The position numbers and the translations under genes were made by a program. Of a stretch of DNA of 64,000 nt, positions 1-9,932 are shown one piece after another. Origin of the DNA: Tanypteryx hageni (taxonomy: Eukaryota > Arthropoda > Insecta > Odonata > Petaluridae); the NCBI GenBank assembly GCA_028673005.1, contig CM054115.1, positions 55,848,407 through 55,912,406 on the forward strand, in the 5' to 3' direction. Each line of letters begins with the position of its first letter. The stretch's first letter is position 1. The notes under the pieces were generated by a model. It ran no database searches and was not told the origin of the DNA. It saw only the letters and a program-made list of their open reading frames with translations.

Positions 1-385
1 TATACCATTTAACTTTCTTTTATTTTATTTTTCTAATCCTGCTCTTGAATTTATAATGTATACCTACCTATGAATTACAATTTAAAAAAATACAAAACAA
101 GTATATGCAGAAATATCTTAAATAATATGGAGCAGTTCTCTATGACAAAGCATTAAAGTTAATGTCATAGATGCATTATGTTAGAATTTTGAATAAAATT
201 TTGGTATTTGAGAGATATAAATAAATTATTTCTAAGAATAAATCTATCTACAGATATTAATAAAAGGCAATGTGTGTGTGGACAGCCTATCTCGAAAACC
301 AAGAAACTAAGAGACTTAAAACTTGGTACACTTACTAATGGGTACATTAAGATGTGTACCTCGAGGCCAGAGGATTTTGATTTTT
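1..385. other. unassigned AT-rich DNA
   Basis: No gene, RNA or recognisable transposon end was seen. The last part (about 190-385) may be the upstream part of the family-B copy that follows, since it runs into it without a break. Frames are short and look random. Confidence 0.4.
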
Positions 386-740
386 GGTAGGAGGAAGGGG
401 GATGCCATTTCCAATAAGATAATATGTAAAAATCGATTTTTCGAATTACATGCTTTTACTCTTTTTCAAATAAAATTAGAAATAATTGACCTGCGGTCTT
501 CGGACCTACACCAGTTAAAGCAAAATAAAAAACATTTCTTATTATTATCGTTCCATTTTGCTTTCGATACAAAATCACTCAATTTCTACGCTTAAATCAT
601 ATTAATTTTAAAAATTTAAGCTTTTTAACGATATGTTGCCTTGCCGACAGTGTCATTGTTAAAGCTCAAGATTGTATTGTCGCTTTAATCCTTATACTAT
701 ATGTGTAAGAAGTGGGTTCTTTGAATGCTTTAATACGAGA
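386..740 (+). repeat. Family B dispersed repeat, copy 1
   Basis: A non-coding dispersed repeat. The stretch from the GATGCCATTTCC motif through AAAAATCGATTTTT to the TGTTGCCTTGCCGAC motif recurs at 32555-32945, at 41690-42882 (interrupted) and in part at 35277-35480. The copies are clearly diverged, so the family is old. No terminal inverted repeat or coding sequence was seen. The class is unknown. Confidence 0.6.
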
Positions 741-812
741 GAGGAAAAAAGAAAGGAGAGACAGGGAGAGAGAGAAAGAGAAAGAAATAAAGGAGAGAAA
801 CACGAAGAGAGA
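728..812 (+). repeat. GA-rich low-complexity tract
   Basis: An almost pure purine run on the + strand made of GAGA, GGAGAG and AAAGAG words. It directly follows the family-B copy. No regulatory function can be read from the sequence. Confidence 0.8.
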
Positions 813-1050
813 GAAAATTAAATGTTCCATAAATTGCAAATAATTTTGGGCCTATAAGAATTGTATAGCGTAATGTATTTCTTTGTCATACAATTTGTAT
901 TCGCACAAAACTATTTTTACTCTCTGTAACACTCAATTATGTGAATTTTATATTTATTACTTATTTTTAGTGCCTATAAAAGTTATTTTCCTTAATTTGT
1001 ATCCCAATTTGAACTTAGTAGGACCCATCTGTGAAGAAACTTTTGTTGAG

Positions 1051-1120
1051 GGCATAAATAAGACCCGCGTTATCTGAAATCGCGCATTAACGACCCGCGT
1101 TATAACCGGGGTGCACTGTA
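1051..1120 (-). mobile_element. pogo/Tigger-like terminal sequence (remnant)
   Basis: Read on the minus strand, the sequence begins TACAGTGCACCCCGGTTATA and continues with a repeated CGCGGGTC word. This resembles the terminal inverted repeats of pogo/Tigger elements (CAGT..CCCC..TTATAACG with a TA target). The other end was not found nearby, so this is a remnant or solo end. Only the resemblance supports the class. Confidence 0.35.
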
Positions 1121-1434
1121 CATCAAACCGGTAGAAAATTAAATTAAATTTATGAAAGTAATAGATATGAGAGATGCACAAACAAGATAGTTTTTATATT
1201 CTGAAATCTAATATAGAAAATTGAATGTCTGTTTGTGTGTTCCCTATACATTCCCACACCCTTTGACCTATCGGGACCAATCTTTGCCAAGTGACTTCCT
1301 ATGACCTTACGGGTAACATAGGGTACCCGGGAACCCCGACAACAGACAGACAGATGGATATACAACGGGTCCTCATATATCAATTTGTTTTCTTTAACTT
1401 ATGCGAATTAAAAGAATAAACAATATGAATTAAT
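1121..1434. other. unassigned spacer
   Basis: No gene is supported. The minus strand of 1195-1390 carries the repeated word CTGTCTGT followed by a short GC-richer stretch with CCCGGGTACC. That may be the start of another old non-autonomous element, but no second copy was found in the window. Confidence 0.3.
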
Positions 1435-1502
1435 CATAATATTTTATAATATAATATAATATTAATATAATATAATATTATATATATATAATATAATATT
1501 TT
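1435..1502. repeat. AT microsatellite-like tract
   Basis: Imperfect runs of TAATA and (TA)n over about 68 bases, consisting only of A and T except at the edges. It lies just upstream of a Helitron-type 3' end. Confidence 0.85.
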
Positions 1503-1552
1503 TTCATAAAATTTTCAGAAATCGCGATGCTCTAAGTTTCTATAAACTGTTA

Positions 1553-1588
1553 TTAGAAGCCCGAGCAACGCCGGGTACTTAAAGCTAG
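1553..1588 (+). mobile_element. Helitron-type 3' terminus (remnant)
   Basis: CCCG (1560-1563) pairs with CGGG (1572-1575). This small hairpin is followed after nine bases by CTAG (1585-1588) and then T. A hairpin close to a terminal CTRR (here CTAG) next to a T is the 3' end signature of Helitrons, and the word AGCAACGCCGGGTA is of the kind seen at such ends in insect genomes. The 5' end was not identified, so the length is unknown. Confidence 0.45.
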
Positions 1589-2296
1589 TTTACAATAAAA
1601 ATGATATAATTTGCGTTTTGTATTGTTTGATTATAAAGCCCGTTTTAAACGGGCTGATTCTGCTTGTAATTAATATTTATTTCGTAAGGTTCATTAATTT
1701 GATGACAATAAGCAATGGATTTTTCATTTATGCTGCTATTTTGAATAAACGCTTTGCTAATTTCTACATTTTGAACTGTATTTCTATTAATTTAATGCTT
1801 CATTCATATCCTTTAGTTTCTAGTAAATTAATCGCAGGTATAACTCACAGCTCATATGATGAAATAATACTTCATTTAGGGAAATATGTACGGGTATATC
1901 AAATGGTTAGAAGAAAGTTGCTGGAGAGTTTGGTAGCATAGAAATCATTTCAAAGGTCTTAAAAGCATTTAGACTATTGGTAAGGTGAAGCGTAAAGAAA
2001 AAGGGGTTTCCACGTAACAGGCGGTTAGAAGGACTTTAAAAGAAGGGTTTCGAAGGGTTTGCATTCATTAGAGGCGAGGAAATGGAAACGATGGTATTAA
2101 AAAAAACAATGAAAGTAAAAAAGTAAATCACGGTGGGAAAAATACGGGGCTTTGAAGAAATTAAAAGTTTTTGCAAGAGAATTTTCTTCTGGAAGGTTTG
2201 ACTTTCTTTCATGTTGCGGAAATTTTAGCGCTTTTCCATTGAATATTAAATTTAAAAAATGCATGAAAGATGGTGATCTCAATCCATGAAGTATAT
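1589..2296. other. unassigned spacer
   Basis: Contains an open frame of 107 codons (1618-1941, +) with no recognisable motif and an amino-acid composition expected from AT-rich random DNA. I do not call it a gene. The segment ends at the left arm of the family-F foldback element. Confidence 0.4.
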
Positions 2297-2640
2297 AAAT
2301 TGATGGAATAATAGAAACTATGCAGAAAGGCATAAGCTGTAATTTTGGGAATTACTTTGAAACAGAAAAAATTCTGCTATGACCGGGAATCGAACCCGGG
2401 TCTTCTACTTGCCGGGCGGATATTCTACCACTGAACTACCTTAGCAGATAATCTTTCCTGTTTACAGTTTATGCCTTTCTGCATAGTTTCTATTATTCCA
2501 TCAATTTCTAGCTTTGGCAATCTCACCATTTGAGAGGGAGGGGTTTTCTTCGACGTTCTCTTGGAGGACGTCCGTTGGGGCTTTGGGGGCCAGTTACCAT
2601 TTCATCTTCCTCATCTATCACCTTGCCATCTTTGATGTGG
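2297..2640 (-). mobile_element. Family F foldback element with tRNA-like apex, copy 1
   Basis: Arms at 2297-2340 and 2464-2507 are 44-base inverted repeats that differ at one position. The inner pair AAACAG..TTCTGCTA (2360-2379) and TAGCAGA..CTGTTT (2442-2463) continues the stem straight into the acceptor of a tRNA-like sequence (2375-2445). The segment 2508-2600, with the words GCAATCTCAC and TTTGAGAGGGAGG, recurs in inverted form at 15660-15765, so the mobile unit is larger than the hairpin. No protein is encoded. The class is unknown: it could be a foldback DNA transposon that captured a tRNA, or a tRNA-derived SINE rearranged as an inverted repeat. Confidence 0.7.
2375..2445 (-). tRNA. 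tRNA-Gly-like sequence inside family F (probably not a host tRNA)
   Basis: Seventy-one bases fold as a cloverleaf on the minus strand. The acceptor GCTAAGG pairs with TCATAGC except for one A-A mismatch and one G-T pair. The D arm contains TAGTTCAGTGG (A box) and the T arm CCGGG-TTCGATT-CCCGG carries a perfect B box (GGTTCGATTCC). The body aligns base for base with eukaryotic tRNA-Gly. However, the anticodon loop reads CCGGCAA: position 33 is C instead of the near-universal T, and the anticodon would be GGC (Ala), not a Gly anticodon. The anticodon stem has one C-A mismatch. The pol III promoter boxes look intact, so transcription is possible. Charging and decoding are doubtful. Confidence 0.55.
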
Positions 2641-3158
2641 CAGTAAAACGTTTCCATCATCTCCACCCGATTTTTACTTTCTCCATACGTAGTATAGGGG
2701 AAAGTATTGTTTTTATGAAAAAAATCGACTACGAGATTTCAACGGAAATACACGTTTTGAGGTCCCCTGAACTCGTTTTGACCATTTTCTCGATGATGTC
2801 TGTGTGTGTGTCAGTTTTTATGTTGGTGCTCTAACTCATAAACTATTGATCAGATCAATGCTAAATTTTATATTTAACATTTTTATGAAAGAAAATTAGT
2901 TTATGGTAAAAATCGGTAAACCGGAAGTGGGTGTTTACTCTTGTCACTTATCCGTTATTTTGAAATATTTGCTTTAATATTTGATATATGTAAAACTGTA
3001 TTGGAATAAAAGTTGTAGGAAATTTAATTTTCTACAACCTTTGTTTGAAACATTTTCCCATATCTTAAAAATTATATTTTAAGCTGCCACCACTTCACCC
3101 ACCGACGACTATTGTTAACAATTGACGCTTAGTTACACCTTAGTAACGCTCCTTTTTA

Positions 3159-4261
3159 ATAACTTTTATATGAACTTGCCTACTATATTTCAATATATAG
3201 ATACGAGTAGTCGGTGCTTGCATACTGCAAGAGCTTAAAAAAATCACCAAAAACCAATTAATCATTGTATTTAGAAACATTGGTTTTGTTTGCCAGCCTT
3301 CATTAACTATTCTTTTATATTTTTATACAGAGATTTGAATATTTCTTTGGAATACTTATTCGTGAGTCCTACGAAATATATCAGTGATATAGCCAGTGAA
3401 CTGTGGAAGCAATTATCAAAAGATTATTTTAATTGTGGGACTGTTCTATTTGCGTCCTAATGGGGTGGGATCTAGCTTTGCCTCAAAAAAGAAATAGCGA
3501 TTTATTTACTTTTTAGTGGATACAAAACGTCATTTCATACAATTAATTTATATTTTTTTCCCTTTTTAGCTAAAGATTAAAGACAAGCATCTTTCCCAGG
3601 AATTGTCGCCAAAGTCCTTCAAATATTCATCAATTCAAATCTCTGTATCCGACATCATTAACATTATCGTTTATTTAATGTGCAAAATGATTATCTTTGT
3701 TTCAGTTTATTGGCAACAATACTGATGTTTTCTTTCACTGTTATTCATTGATTGGCCTTTCTAAGGCAAAATAAATGTTTACATTTATTTGAGATAATAA
3801 AATATAATTTATGTTGCGATTTATTCTGAATATAATTGTGGTTACACGATAATGTTCGGCGTAAATTTTCATGCTTTTTAATATTGTGTATCGTTTAGTG
3901 TTAGATTGTTGTGAGATGGCTTATGGATATCCTCTGTAGCGATAATTTTCATTCGTCTCCTCCAATCCTAAGTTTTATCTGCGATTTTGTAAAGACGATG
4001 GATCGTAAGGATATATTCTAAGAGTGTCATCTGACTTAGAAATTCATGCGAAATTGGTTCAATTCAGGAACAAATTAACATAAAATTTTTACTTTAAAAT
4101 TACGATTCCTTGTCCTGAATAAATATAAGTGCTTCAAACAAGTTCAGTGTAAATATTTAAAATAATGTAACCTAAATTATTGAAAATAACATTACGTCAA
4201 TTCATTTAAAGTGATTATCTATAAAGTTATTTTTAAAAATTCATTTTTATTTCATTACTTG
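3159..4261. mobile_element. 1.1-kb insertion inside family A copy 1, class unknown
   Basis: Other A copies read CTCCTTTTTATTTTCTTAATTG without a break. Here 1103 extra bases lie between the two halves. The left end starts ATAACTTTTATA and the right part contains TATAAAGTTATT (around 4221), an imperfect inverted pair. The right junction ends TTACTTG, the same word that ends the family-E element in another A copy. A fragment resembling family D (GGTGCTTGCATACTGCAAG) lies at 3213-3232. No coding sequence was seen. Confidence 0.55.
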
Positions 4262-4372
4262 TTATTTTCTTAATTGTTGGAGCTTTTTGGCTATATCCAA
4301 TATCAAAAGGCTATGGTTTGAGTTTATTTCTGTTCTTTGTAAAGTCGAAAGTTTTCTTGCATTTTCTTAAAA

Positions 4373-5439
4373 TCTAATATATTATAACAGCTGTGTCCCT
4401 GCGTGCGTCCCTGCCTGCCTGCGTCTGAAGCTTCGAGTCAAGTCACCTCCCGGCATGAACGCAAATTCTACAAATCTCTTGCAGGTATTAAGTGGGTAGT
4501 CGTCCCCCGGAAAAGCATGGGTTCGATGCCAGGATAGTTTTTGTTTTTGATTAACACGTAATCGGCTAGAATACGATGTGTGGACGTTTATTCTTTAACA
4601 TTTTAAAATATCTTACAATCGAGACTTAGTCTCAAGATTTACACTATTTCGTCTAGAAAGAAATGAATATTCATATTCTTATCTATAATTCAGGTTTTTA
4701 ATTCGCGTTTGCTCATATTTTAAGTTTAGATTAGTTTTTCTCCGATTTTCAACATTTCAAAAAGAACTTTCCAATTTATCTGGCATTGCTGATCTCAGAT
4801 TTTGCATTGTTGGACTCGGGCTTTCAAGTGCATTTGCACTAAGTTTTACAACAAAACAAACACATCAAGGACAATAACCGATTGAAAATTTATATGAAAA
4901 GTTTCGTGTAAATATAAAACAAATGAAACACGTAGTGAAGAAACTTGAAGCCGGAAACGACCCCAATGCATTCTAATAATGGACAGCTTAACATTTCAAA
5001 TAGGAAGATATTTTACGCTTACATTGAAAATATCATTTCGTTTACAAATTTTATTGGACAGTTTAAAGTAAATTACTATATTGATGTTTGTGATAAATTC
5101 TTTTGATAATTAAGCACGATCTATGACGCGTGGCCGGTGCATTTATAGTGATTACATGATATTAAATAAACCACAGGATATATGATTTGCTGTACTATGG
5201 GAAATAGTGAACAAAACAAACTGTTGTGTACCGTTAAGTGTTAGACTAAACCATTTAGATCTTGTGTTTTTCCTTATGAATATGTTGTGAACTATATGGT
5301 TACTTTGAGAGGGGTAATCAAAAGTGGTTCAACTAATAACACCCTGTATACAATTTTTTTGTCATAGGAACTATCGCATTGGGCCACTTCACCCAAAGTT
5401 CCCTATATGTTTGCAGGAAGTACTGCAACAGGCCCCTAG
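4373..5439 (+). mobile_element. Non-autonomous Helitron, family H copy 1
   Basis: A complete 1067-base element with the classic ends. It begins TCTAATATATTATAACAGC and ends in CTAG (5436-5439). A 3' hairpin TTGCAG-GAAGTA-CTGCAA (5411-5428) lies 7 bases upstream of CTAG. The host sequence CTTAAAA / TATTTATTATT is continuous in other family-A copies, so the insertion lies exactly between A and T with no target duplication, as rolling-circle Helitron transposition predicts. No Rep/helicase coding sequence is present, so it must be mobilised in trans. A second, internally deleted copy lies at 55745-56300 on the minus strand. Confidence 0.9.
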
Positions 5440-5703
5440 TATTTATTATTATGTAACCTATCTGGGATTTTTAGAAATGTTACAGGTATGAAGAAAGTCA
5501 TGTGGTGGTCACATCAGATTTTTTAATTGCTGTGATGCCCATGGAATTATTTTATGTAGGACATAGTTTTTCCATGACATTCTAATAAAACGGGTTCAAT
5601 GATTTCCAGGCTTCCGCCCAGGAAATTAAAACGTCGATAAAATTTTCAAATGTTTCTATGATACTGTTTTACTCGGCTACATCATGCTATAAGTCTTTCT
5701 TGT

Positions 5704-5960
5704 GGTGGTTTGCGGTGTTGGAGTGGCTAGAGTGTTGATTTTCCAAGCAGTGCACTGCAGTGGTCCCGGGTTCAAATCCGTCCCCTACTTGTGTGGTTTG
5801 AGGAGTCCGCGCAAGTAAGCGCTCCGTCCTTTGAAAGGGACGTTAAAAATATTGCCGTCTTGGTGCTCTTTAAATAGATGAGGCTAATGCCGGTACCGAC
5901 TTTCCCTCCTACCTTTTGTGAGTCCAGTGTGGAAGGAATTATGACTATTGTAATCCAAGA
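5704..5960 (+). mobile_element. tRNA-derived SINE
   Basis: A pol III type-2 promoter is visible: A box TGGCTAGAGTG (5724-5734) and B box GGTTCAAATCC (5769-5779), 34 bases apart with a tRNA-like body around them. Downstream, the non-tRNA part contains GACGTTAAAA, AGGCTAATGCCGGTACCGAC and TTTCCCTCC words of the sort found in arthropod SINE bodies. The 3' end is not sharp; it probably lies near the TTGTAATCC at 5951-5960. Only one copy was found in the window. Confidence 0.65.
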
Positions 5961-6194
5961 GGATGATTAGTCAGAGAAACAAAGAACCAAAAACTTCCTT
6001 GCGGTGGCGTAATTCACAAGCTGAACAACATATTGGTCCATTGGCTGCAGCAGTGGTGTTCATATAATTATCATAAACGAATGCCACCATGTAAATGAAC
6101 GACTACTAAGAAGTGTAAAATAAAACCATGTTATTACTAATTATTAATTATTATAGCAGTAGTAGTATTAGTATTATTATTATTATCTTATTTA

Positions 6195-6454
6195 TTAACC
6201 TACCAACTTTCATATTCGTTTAAAAAGCACTAAAATGCAAAAATCAAGAAAATAATAACAATTTTCGTGTAAAAGTTGGGTGGCTTTTCAATTAAACATA
6301 CATAGCGAGTTTTTATGCAGGTGCTTGACATAATATAAAGAGAAAGCGAAATACTTACAACGTGAGCCACCCAACTTTTACACGAAAATTTAGATTATTT
6401 TCTTGTTTTTCGCTTTTTACTGCACTTAAATTTATATAAGAGTTGGCAGGTTAA
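6195..6454. mobile_element. 260-bp foldback MITE
   Basis: Long terminal inverted repeats: TTAACCTACCAACT (from 6195) faces AGTTGGCAGGTTAA (to 6454), and the inner 25 bases 6261-6285 and 6365-6389 are perfect inverted copies (core AAAAGTTGGGTGGCT). The arms are about 90 bases with small mismatches, and the loop 6286-6364 is 79 bases. No coding sequence is present. The superfamily is not certain. The (TAT)n-rich tract at 6150-6190 precedes it. Confidence 0.75.
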
Positions 6455-6855
6455 ATAGCAATTTTTATACAGCTTTGTTTTAATTATCAAGCTTATGCGC
6501 AAGTAAGTATAAAAATACGCAAATAAAAACCGGTAAAGAGGAGAAATACGAGTTTAAGAGGCTCACGGGGCCCGAGGCAGGGATCAGATCTCATTTGTGG
6601 CGAATTTCTCAACTCTAGGTCTTTCTCTGCCCTCACTTGGGAGTTGGTCTTTAGGAGAATACACGAACGCGGCACTGCGTCCTTCAGAGGGCAAATAGAG
6701 TTAAGAGGAGGATAATTAATGCTGGGGCAGGGTTTCCCTACTCGCCGCGGCGTTTGGGTACGATTGAGGGACTGAGCTTGGGCGAGAATGCGGGTGCAAA
6801 TGTCGTTTGTGTGTGTGCGTGTATGGAAGTGTGGCTAAACATCGGTGAATTTCAG
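6455..6855. other. unassigned, somewhat GC-richer spacer
   Basis: Nothing recognisable. The stretch 6540-6790 is richer in G and C than its surroundings, but no frame in it has a usable motif. Confidence 0.4.
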
Positions 6856-7845
6856 TAAATACTAGTAGAAGGTGCTTGCATACTGCGAGCATTTCATCTC
6901 AGCTTGAAAAAACATTAATTTTTCAGACAGATATTTCATCATTACAAATATTCTATTAATTCTAAAAATTTCACCTCCGCAGCGATTTTCGTTTTTCCCA
7001 CATGTAAAAATAATAGTTTAAAAAAATCCCCAAATGTTGAAATTTTAAACATTTTACACATTCTCCATTATGGGGTACTAATGCTACACATTTCAGCCAA
7101 ATTTTAAAGTTGTAGCACTTCTAGAAGTAAAATAATATTTTTCTAATTGTTTAAAATTTATACATTTTTAACGGTTGCCGCAACATATATATATGGAAAG
7201 ATTGAAATGTTTATTTGTGCAAATGCACTGTTCTATAAATAATTTGAAAATTGCTGCTTCCTAGCTCATCTTGTAAAAAATTATTAAACTTTAATGTTCA
7301 AATGGGGTTAAAACAATCCCTAAAATTTACAATTTTAAAATTTTCGATTTTTATAGTTGGTTATGAGAAAAGTTCTATAATCTAGCAAAATTTCAGCTTC
7401 CTAAACGTATTAGATTGGTCTACACACTGGATTGCGTTTTCTCATGCTAACTTATGGGAGATATTCCGGGGTCTCTGGAGCCGAACCCAAGACACTGTAA
7501 GCAAAAGTGACAATAATTCCTAATAGATATTGCGGCCATATAGCAACACTGAAAATTTCATTATTCTAGCTTACCAGCTAGTGCCCATAATTAATTTACA
7601 AAAATGGCGCAATGCTTTCCTTATGGGAAAAAACGCAAATTTCGGAATTTTTGGAGTCGAACTCATGTCACTTAGGTAAGAAATCTTATTTTATCTGTAG
7701 AATTTTTTATCATGTCTACAAAAACTGAAACTTTCAGCTCTGTAGCTTTTGTAGTTTGGGCTGGACATTAGTATCCTCCTATATTTTATATATATCCTCC
7801 TCCTCCTCCTCTGTAAGGAACCTCTATATATAATGATACAGGAAG
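6856..7845 (+). mobile_element. Family D element, copy 1
   Basis: Starts near ACTAGTAGAAGGTGCTTGC and ends CCTCTGTAAGGAACCTCTAT plus AATGATA. The end, read in reverse, matches the left end of the copy at 23193 (CATTATATATAGACGTTCC), so the family has terminal inverted repeats of roughly 30-40 bases. In this copy the left one is missing. The interior is AT-rich and non-coding. Other copies lie at 23193-26745 and fragments at 3213 and 54146. Confidence 0.65.
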
Positions 7846-8204
7846 CGCGTTCAAAGAATTCATAAAATATAAAAAAAGGTTGAAAGGTGTTAGATTGTTA
7901 AGTGTATTTTATTCAAATACCGTAGCGGATTTCATCCTAAAAATAATGGCCGACGTAGGTAGAGTAACAACACTACGACGTCACGGGTTCGAATCTTGTT
8001 CCCAGTAGGGACATTTGCGATCCTTATCTTAATCATTGATCTAAAATGTTACTTATGACCTAAATAGAAACAATTATATAGACAAATTTTGTTATGATAC
8101 GTATTTTAGAAATTCTTGAACCAAAATAGAATACGATGTCTAGCGAGAAAATAATTCGTCCATTAATCGAAGTGAATACAACTCATTTATTCATCGTTTT
8201 TCTA
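7846..8204. other. spacer with a weak tRNA-like B box
   Basis: GGGTTCGAATCTTG at 7985-7998 resembles a B box and is preceded by TAGGTAGAGTAAC (7956-7968), a weak A-box match. This may be a very old tRNA-derived SINE head, but the T stem does not pair well. Nothing else was seen. Confidence 0.3.
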
Positions 8205-8515
8205 CATTTCGGTAGGTTTTAGACATACCCAACTCAATATTTGCAATCCATTGCCATTCGCTTCATGTTCTCACACCAAATTCCTTCTTTAAATGCATCT
8301 AATATCTCTTTACCTTTTTCTTAACATCCTCCATTCTCTGACTTCTTTAAGCAGACCGTTTCCATTCAAAATTTGCCCCGCCCATTTCTTGCCCTCATAA
8401 CCTTAATTACAATACTCTCTTTCCCTACTTTATTCAATACTTCCTCACTTGTTTTCCCTCTGTGCAACCAATTTTCTTTAGTTTACGCCATACCCATATC
8501 AGCGTCAATAATCTG
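8205..8515 (-). pseudogene. RTE-type retrotransposon, decayed C-terminal fragment
   Basis: The minus strand, read across frameshifts, carries the order of motifs found at the C-terminus of the two larger RTE elements in this window. A degenerate W-R-x-M-x-K region near 8490 is followed by TSEEVLNKVG, then KVMRARNGRGK (which corresponds to the KSNWIGHILRR region), and at the end a stretch like ILDAFKEGIWCENMKRMAMD. Several stops and frameshifts interrupt it. It is a dead 5'-truncated insertion: only the last 100 codons or so of the reverse transcriptase polyprotein are left, with no catalytic motif. The assignment rests on motif order alone. Confidence 0.6.
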
Positions 8516-9595
8516 CTTTAATTAAAGGAATATAAAATAAAAACAAGAAAATATGACGGGTAGTTAGCTAATTAGAGTCGTATGGTGCAGAGATATAAGA
8601 TGTAAACGTACGTCACATCATAGAAAAGTGCGACTGCCAAAATGACCTTTGAATACGGAGAGGTTAGTAGAGGTAGTGAAAGGTGAGAATAAGAAGATAA
8701 GAGAAAAAGGAAGAGAAAGGGTTTTTGGTCATCGTATGAAAGCAGCAGAGTAGGTGAAGCCCGTATTACGCACAGACGTATGCGGGCTTGAGGAGTGAGG
8801 TATATGGAGGAGGAATACAATGGGATAGTTGGGGCGAAAGCGTGAAATTGAAAGTACGCTATGGAACGCAGGACTCAACTACAAAGGGAGAAGTGACCTC
8901 GCGCGGCGTTGGTTTGTATCAGTAGAGTTGAGAGAATGGGCATGAGTTGAACGCGCCAAAGTTATAAAGGAAAAGATAAATAGGATGGGTGCATTTTTCA
9001 TTTTTTCGCTCTCTCTCTAAACCAGTAGAGAAAAATGTTTTATAATCGGATATATTCCCCCAACGATCTTTAATTCCTTGCTTATCTTGGCAAAAGGTAC
9101 GCGAAAGAAGAGATATTTCGCATTAGTATTTGTTTTCTTTAAGAGGAAGGAGTATTATTGGCTATGTCTCTGAGAAGTGCCTTAATTTAAAAGCATGAAA
9201 AATATTCCCGATAGGATTTCACTCTTGCTAAACCCCTGATAAAATTATATTCTGGGTAACGTGAGGCTTATGGCAGTTTTACAAATATTTAAGAGACAAG
9301 GTCAAATTATCATATTATATAATAAGCTACGTTTGTCCCTCACGCTCAACTGTGGCGCCGCTCTTAAAATGGCTTTATAAAAGCGGGAGAATCGAGAACA
9401 TTTACGACTGACTGTAATCCTATTTTAACAAACTTTCCGAGAAGGTAGAAAATCGAAATTTGGCAGTAATGATTGATTCTTATAGTAAAAGCCATTAGCG
9501 AAAAAAACCTCAAAAAAGACTCGGGTCCGACTAGAGTATATAATTTCTGATTCAACTGCAGTTGAACCTTGTTCACTGCCAAGGCAGGTTCTCCC
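8516..9595. other. unassigned spacer
   Basis: A purine-rich stretch at 8640-8720 and an otherwise AT-rich, non-coding region. The part 9410-9520 (AAACTTTCCGAGAAGGTAGA, ATCGAAATTTGGCAG) resembles 22490-22570 and the upstream edge of the family-B copy at 41700, so an old shared repeat is likely. No gene is supported. Confidence 0.35.
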
Positions 9596-9622
9596 CTGAA
9601 GATGCCCACTTAGTGGGCGAAA
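9596..9622 (+). other. CTGAAGA-hairpin-GAAA motif (hammerhead-core-like)
   Basis: CTGAAGA (9596-9602), then a perfect six-pair hairpin GCCCAC-TTA-GTGGGC (9604-9618), then GAAA (9619-9622). These are the conserved strands around stem II of a hammerhead ribozyme (CUGANGA, stem II, GAAA). I could not place a convincing stem III with a cleavage site, so activity is doubtful. Similar signatures occur in terminal repeats of Penelope-like elements. A second, more degraded instance lies at 63479. Confidence 0.35.
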
Positions 9623-9932
9623 TGCATAGGGCTTACCCTACAATTTTTTTTTTGGCTTAAAGAGTTTCATACAACTGTTCAACTTGGAGCCAAAGTGATT
9701 ACGAGCTACCATCTAAAGGTAGACGTGCTGAATAGTTTTTGGTAAAAATCAGTCAACCGAAAGTGGGGGTTTATTCTACCCATTTCTAGTAAATTACATT
9801 TTCTATAACATTTGTTCGAAACCTTTTCCCATATAATGCATTGTTGAAGAGATATTATAAAACTAAATTGTTTAGCTGCCACAACCACACCACCTGCCGC
9901 GGACTATAGTAAATACTTCACGCTCCTTTTTA

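Larger units (their letters stand above)
2676..5524 (+). mobile_element. Family A element, copy 1 (split by two insertions)
   Basis: A non-coding Helentron-like element of about 680 bases present as three pieces: 2676-3158, 4262-4372 and 5440-5524. It starts after TTTTT with ACTTTCTCCATA. Its 3' end has the diverged inverted motif and the hairpin region ATGTGGTGGTCACAT. The first gap (3159-4261) and the Helitron (4373-5439) both interrupt sequence that is continuous in other A copies, such as 11433-12149 and 20049-20676. No protein is encoded. Confidence 0.8.

Noticed and set aside
1618..1941. 107-codon open frame
   Set aside because: No motif, biased to I/L/F/N as expected from AT-rich DNA, no second copy.
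4480..4545. B-box-like GGGTTCGATGCC inside Helitron copy 1
   Set aside because: No A box at the right distance, and the motif is destroyed in Helitron copy 2.
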